Positions 60,949-64,000 of a stretch of DNA of 64,000 bases are shown piece by piece. Below the pieces are notes generated by a model. The model saw nothing but the letters and a program-made list of their open reading frames with translations, searched no databases and had not been told where the DNA came from. Made by a program: the position numbers and the translations under genes. The DNA comes from JACVRW01 sp034664125 (lineage in GTDB: Bacteria; Actinomycetota; Thermoleophilia; Solirubrobacterales; Thermoleophilaceae), in assembly GCA_034664125.1 (NCBI GenBank), contig JAXDIG010000015.1, forward strand, positions 22,491 through 86,490, given 5' to 3'. Positions within the stretch are counted from its first letter, which is position 1, and each line of letters begins with the position of its first letter.

Positions 60949-62160
60949 CTAGCCGTCCTCGTCCGGCGACCCCCAGGTCTGCAGCCAGAACAGGTCACGC
61001 GCCGCGAAGGCGGTGTCGGCGAAGTCGGAGAACAGCCCGTCCACGCCCGCCTCGTAGAAGCGCAGGTACTCGTTGACCGGGTTCCCGCCGTAGTCGAACG
61101 CCAACCGCTTTTGCTCGTTGCGGAAGGTGTACGGGTGCACGAGCAGCCCGCGCGCGTGCGCGCGCTGCACGAGGTCGGTCGCCGGGAGCACCTTGCGGTC
61201 GCCCTCGTTGACGAGTCCGTCGCCGTTCTCGTCCCCGACCTGGCCGTTGCCGTTGATGTCGACGGCCGCAGTGCTGATGATGTAGGGCTTCCACGGCCCG
61301 ATGCCGTCCGCGTAGCTGGCCACCTCGTCGAGGCCGGCGTTCGTCGTCAGGTAGCCGAACGTGCGCGCGAGCAGCTCCGGGCGCCCGGACGCGGTCCAGT
61401 CGTAGGGGCGGTCGAACGGAGCGGTGTAGTCGAGCGAGCCGTCGGCCTTGATGTCGTTGGCGTCGATCAGCTGGACCAGCCGCACCGACGTCATCTTGTT
61501 GAGCCGCTTGAGGTTCGACTGCTCGAAGCTCTGGATGAACACCGGCGAGCGCCGCTTGTTCAGCCCGGCGCGGTCGAGCGTCTTCACGAGCGTCCGCTCC
61601 AGCGGCAGCCCGATGCTCTTGTGGTAGGTCGGGTGCTTCGTCTCGGGGTAGATGCCGATCGTGCGGTGGTAGCGCTTCGAGTAGCGCTTCGCGAGCGCGA
61701 TCACTTCGTCGAACGTGGGGATGCGGAAGCGTCCGTTGAACTGCGCCGGGCGGTCCGTCAGCGGCTGCACGGCGCGCAGCGTGCGGATCTCCGCGAGCGT
61801 GAAGTCGGATGCGAACCAGCCTTCCTCCGGGGCACCCCCGTCGATCACCACGGTCCGCTTGCGGTCGGCGAACTCGGGGTGCTGGGCGACGTCGGTGGTG
61901 GCCGTGATGTTGGGCTCGTGACGGGCGATCAGGTACCCGTCCTTGGTGGAAACCAGGTCCGGCTCGATGAAGTCCGCGCCAAGCCTGATCGCGAGCGCGT
62001 AGCCCGGGAGCGTGTGGTCGGGCAGGTAGCCGGCGGCGCCGCGGTGGCCGATGATCAGCGGATGCGGCTGGTCTGACCCGTGGGCGCCTGCCGAGGTGGG
62101 GGCGAGCGTGACGGCCAGCGCCGCGAGCACGAACGCGATCAGGGTCCTTCGCAATGCCAT
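60949..62160 (-). CDS. Secreted glycerophosphodiester phosphodiesterase
   Basis: 403 residues. Signal peptide (LRRTLIAFVLAALAVTLAPT, cut near 26). GlpQ-type TIM barrel: LIIGHRGAAGYLPDHT with the catalytic His, FIEPDLVSTKDGYLIARHEP with metal Glu and Asp and second His, GIYPETKHPTYHK. Residues about 295-320 hold an inserted segment, DINGNGQVGDENGDGLVNEG, with two EF-hand-like Asp loops. It hydrolyses glycerophosphodiesters to glycerol-3-phosphate and alcohol. GGGAGGAG about 6 bases before the ATG. Confidence 0.93.
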   Translation of the reverse strand: MALRRTLIAFVLAALAVTLAPTSAGAHGSDQPHPLIIGHRGAAGYLPDHTLPGYALAIRLGADFIEPDLVSTKDGYLIARHEPNITATTDVAQHPEFADRKRTVVIDGGAPEEGWFASDFTLAEIRTLRAVQPLTDRPAQFNGRFRIPTFDEVIALAKRYSKRYHRTIGIYPETKHPTYHKSIGLPLERTLVKTLDRAGLNKRRSPVFIQSFEQSNLKRLNKMTSVRLVQLIDANDIKADGSLDYTAPFDRPYDWTASGRPELLARTFGYLTTNAGLDEVASYADGIGPWKPYIISTAAVDINGNGQVGDENGDGLVNEGDRKVLPATDLVQRAHARGLLVHPYTFRNEQKRLAFDYGGNPVNEYLRFYEAGVDGLFSDFADTAFAARDLFWLQTWGSPDEDG

Positions 62161-62254
62161 GAGGGCTCCTCCCGGGAGATAGAGATGCGGGAACGATCAT
62201 CGCTCGTGGAGCGCCCCGTGTGAAGGGCTTGGGACTAGCTGTAACTTCCGGCAG

Positions 62255-63184
62255 GTGCCTCGGGTCTACGCAAGCCTGCCGCTGAGCGGCCCGCTCGGTC
62301 CCGCCGGACGCGATGTGGCGCGCGCGGCTGAGCTGGCGCTGGAGCGACTCGACGAGCGGCCCGTCGAGCTGGTGGTGCTCGACTCGTTCGATCAGCTGGC
62401 CGCGGCCAACTCGGCCCGGGCGGCGGAGGACGACGAGGCGCTCGCCTACATCGGCGACTTCACCTCAGCTGACGTGCTGCAGAGCGCGCCGATCCTCGGC
62501 GAGGCCGGCCTGTTGGGCGTGGCTCCGGTGGCGACCTTCGCCGGCCTACGCGGCCCGACGCTCGTGCGACTGATGCCCCACGACGGCGTGGGCGCCCGCG
62601 CGATCGCGGACTGGCTCGTGGAGACGGGCGTGGAGGATTTGCTGGTCGTGCACGATCACGACGACGGCTACGGCGTGCCGGTGGGGCGCATGTGCGTCGA
62701 CGCCGCGCAGGCGCGCGGGGTCGCGGTGCGCTCCCGACCGGTTTGGAACCACGACGAGCAGTCAGCTGCCGACCTGGGGGCGGCGCAGGCGGTGCTGTAT
62801 GTCGGCGTGGCCGGCTCGGGCGCGGTGGAGTTGTGGCACGAGCTGCACTCGCTCAGGCCAGAGGCGTGGCTGCTCGGCATCGAGGGTCTCGCGGTGGACT
62901 GGTTCGCCCGGGAGCTCGATCCGGCGGCTGCCGGGCGCACCCGCCTGTTCGTCGCCCAGCGCGCCTCGCTTGGCTTCTACGGCTTCGAGGCGATGTCCCT
63001 GGTGCTCGACGCGCTCCGCCAGGCCGGCCGCGACCGCGAGGCGGTCGTGCGGCTTGTGCGAGGCACGCGCAATCGCGACTCGATCCTGGGCCGCTACTCG
63101 ATCGACGAGGACGGACACACCACGACGACCGCCTACGGTCGCCTCGCCGTCGCCGACGGCGAGCTCGTGTGGGACGCCGGTTAG
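62255..63184 (+). CDS. Type 1 periplasmic-binding-fold protein without a signal peptide
   Basis: 309 residues. Fold signature of branched-chain amino acid binding proteins: LPLSGPLGPAGRDVARAAEL, YIGDFTSADVLQSAPILGEA, VEDLLVVHDHDDGYGVPVGR and FYGFEAMSLVLDALRQAGRD. No signal peptide, lipobox or helix precedes it, and GTG at 62255 leaves no room for one in frame. It may act inside the cell as a ligand sensor. No permease genes are adjacent; the lactonase gene follows after 12 bases. Confidence 0.85.
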   Translation: MPRVYASLPLSGPLGPAGRDVARAAELALERLDERPVELVVLDSFDQLAAANSARAAEDDEALAYIGDFTSADVLQSAPILGEAGLLGVAPVATFAGLRGPTLVRLMPHDGVGARAIADWLVETGVEDLLVVHDHDDGYGVPVGRMCVDAAQARGVAVRSRPVWNHDEQSAADLGAAQAVLYVGVAGSGAVELWHELHSLRPEAWLLGIEGLAVDWFARELDPAAAGRTRLFVAQRASLGFYGFEAMSLVLDALRQAGRDREAVVRLVRGTRNRDSILGRYSIDEDGHTTTTAYGRLAVADGELVWDAG

Positions 63185-63196
63185 CATCCAGGCGCT

Positions 63197-63853
63197 GTGC
63201 AGCCCCACTTCGAGGTCCTAGCCGATCCGGCCGGCGCGGCGGCGGGCCTGCTCGCCGAGGTGAGCGGGCAGCTCTGCGTCACCGGGGGCTCCACGCCGCG
63301 CGCCGCCTACGAGCGCGTGGCCGAGCTGCGCCGCGACTGGTCGGGCGTCGAGGTCTGGTTCACGGACGAGCGCTGCGTGCCCCCCGATCACGAGCACTCC
63401 AACTTCGGGATGGCCCGCGAGGCGCTGCTCGGCCGGGTGGAGGGACTGGCGGTGCACCGGATGAAGGGCGAGCTGGGGCCCGCGGAGGGCGCGGCGGACT
63501 ACGAGCGCGAGTACGAGGCGGCAGGTGAGCCGGCGTTCGACCTGATCCTGCTGGGCCTCGGTCCGGACGCGCACACCTGCTCGCTCTTCCCCGGCGACGA
63601 CGCGCTCTTCGAGCGCGACCGCCCCGTGGTCGGGGTCGAGACGCCGGGCATGGCACCGTTCGTGTCCCGCATCACCCTTACGCTTCCGGTCGTGAACGGC
63701 TCCCAGCGCATCGTGTTCCTGGTGACGGGCGAGGACAAGGCTGACGCGGTCGCGCGCGCCTTCACGGGTCCCCCGGACCCGTCGGCACCGGCCTCGCTGG
63801 TCGACGGGGAGGTGACAGTGCTGCTGGACGAGGCTGCGGCGAGCCGCCTGTGA
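63197..63853 (+). CDS. pgl: 6-phosphogluconolactonase
   Basis: 218 residues of the sugar-phosphate isomerase-like fold. Phosphate loop CVTGGSTPRAAYERVAEL; VWFTDERCVPPDHEHSNFGM with the active-site Asp-Glu-Arg; LGLGPDAHTCSLFPG with the His. It opens the lactone made by Zwf. It lies outside the zwf operon, between a binding-protein gene and a GH15 gene that it overlaps by 4 bases. Confidence 0.93.
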   Translation: MQPHFEVLADPAGAAAGLLAEVSGQLCVTGGSTPRAAYERVAELRRDWSGVEVWFTDERCVPPDHEHSNFGMAREALLGRVEGLAVHRMKGELGPAEGAADYEREYEAAGEPAFDLILLGLGPDAHTCSLFPGDDALFERDRPVVGVETPGMAPFVSRITLTLPVVNGSQRIVFLVTGEDKADAVARAFTGPPDPSAPASLVDGEVTVLLDEAAASRL

Positions 63854-64000
63854 GCGACTGGGCGGCCGACGGTGGTGTGGGGGCGAGTCCGTTTCCGCCG
63901 ATCGCTGAGTATGGGTTCTTGTCGGATTGCGAGACGTGTGCGTTGGTGGCGCCGAACTCGAATGTGGAGTGGTTGTGTTTGCCGCGGTTCGATTCGCCGA
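63850..64000 (+). CDS. Glycoside hydrolase family 15 protein, 5' part only
   Basis: The first 50 codons run to the right edge. After a short leader the sequence PPIAEYGFLSDCETCALVAP and NVEWLCLPRFDSP is the N-terminal hallmark of GH15 glucoamylase/trehalase-like proteins (usual length about 600-650). GTG at 63850 overlaps the pgl stop by 4 bases. The codon use changes at once: Leu is coded mostly by TTG, and third positions hold many T and G rather than C, unlike every gene before it. Confidence 0.85.
   Translation, partial: MSDWAADGGVGASPFPPIAEYGFLSDCETCALVAPNSNVEWLCLPRFDSP

Overview
The window is GC-rich, gene-dense bacterial chromosome. Most start codons are GTG or ATG and many genes share a 1-4 base ATGA/GTGA/TGATG overlap with the gene before. 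The content points to an actinobacterium of the Thermoleophilia/Solirubrobacterales type: a fused transaldolase/glucose-6-phosphate isomerase, an OpcA homologue, an aa3-type oxidase with a cytochrome c domain on subunit II, a c-di-AMP riboswitch before an M23 peptidase, and many small secreted or membrane proteins with no clear family. That placement is inference from gene content; no rRNA or tRNA gene was seen.

Layout. 0-15 kb: regulators and accessory genes. These include a one-piece PAS/GAF histidine kinase-response regulator, a lipoprotein glycosidase, an ABC exporter pair, an ECF sigma factor coupled to a membrane protein, a PAS-GGDEF-GAF protein, and an M23 peptidase with its riboswitch. 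15-26 kb: a long housekeeping operon, rplM-rpsI-glmM-glmS-acpS-nnr-alr-CCA/polyA nucleotidyltransferase-corA-HIT, followed by a cold-shock gene and infA. 26-31 kb: secreted and lipoprotein genes, a glycosyltransferase, a diheme cytochrome c lipoprotein and an inositol-monophosphatase-like gene. 31-36 kb: a leftward oxidase operon (coxB-ctaD-tandem USP-like-coxC-35-aa membrane peptide-IMPase). 36-42 kb: an AraC-type regulator, a CBS protein, two tiny membrane proteins that may be oxidase accessory subunits, galactokinase, a murein-endopeptidase-like protein, a crotonase, a HAD phosphatase and a stress protein. 42-52 kb: two divergent ROK sugar kinases and a tight pentose-phosphate operon tkt-(tal-pgi)-gnd-zwf-opcA. 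52-64 kb: beta-propeller and hydrolase genes, a TetR/cupin pair, an ECF sigma factor with a SnoaL-like tail, a large membrane GGDEF/HD-GYP protein, a secreted glycerophosphodiesterase, a periplasmic-binding-fold protein, 6-phosphogluconolactonase and the start of a GH15 glycosidase.

The genes couple sugar entry (ROK kinases, galactokinase, GH15) to the oxidative and non-oxidative pentose phosphate pathway, amino-sugar and D-alanine supply for peptidoglycan (glmM, glmS, alr), and wall hydrolysis under c-di-AMP control. At least two proteins (PAS-GGDEF-GAF; GGDEF/HD-GYP) belong to c-di-GMP turnover families.

The most unusual items are: a 275-bp non-coding repeat present twice in opposite orientation (8501-8775 and 27476-27750, about 88% identical by hand alignment); a family of long palindromes with a shared loop pattern (two in tandem at 20198-20316, one at 55517-55580); an S9 ribosomal protein with about 185 extra acidic residues built partly from a 21-bp tandem repeat; a sensor kinase that carries its own LuxR-type output domain; and unlisted 34- and 35-residue membrane peptides around the oxidase genes.
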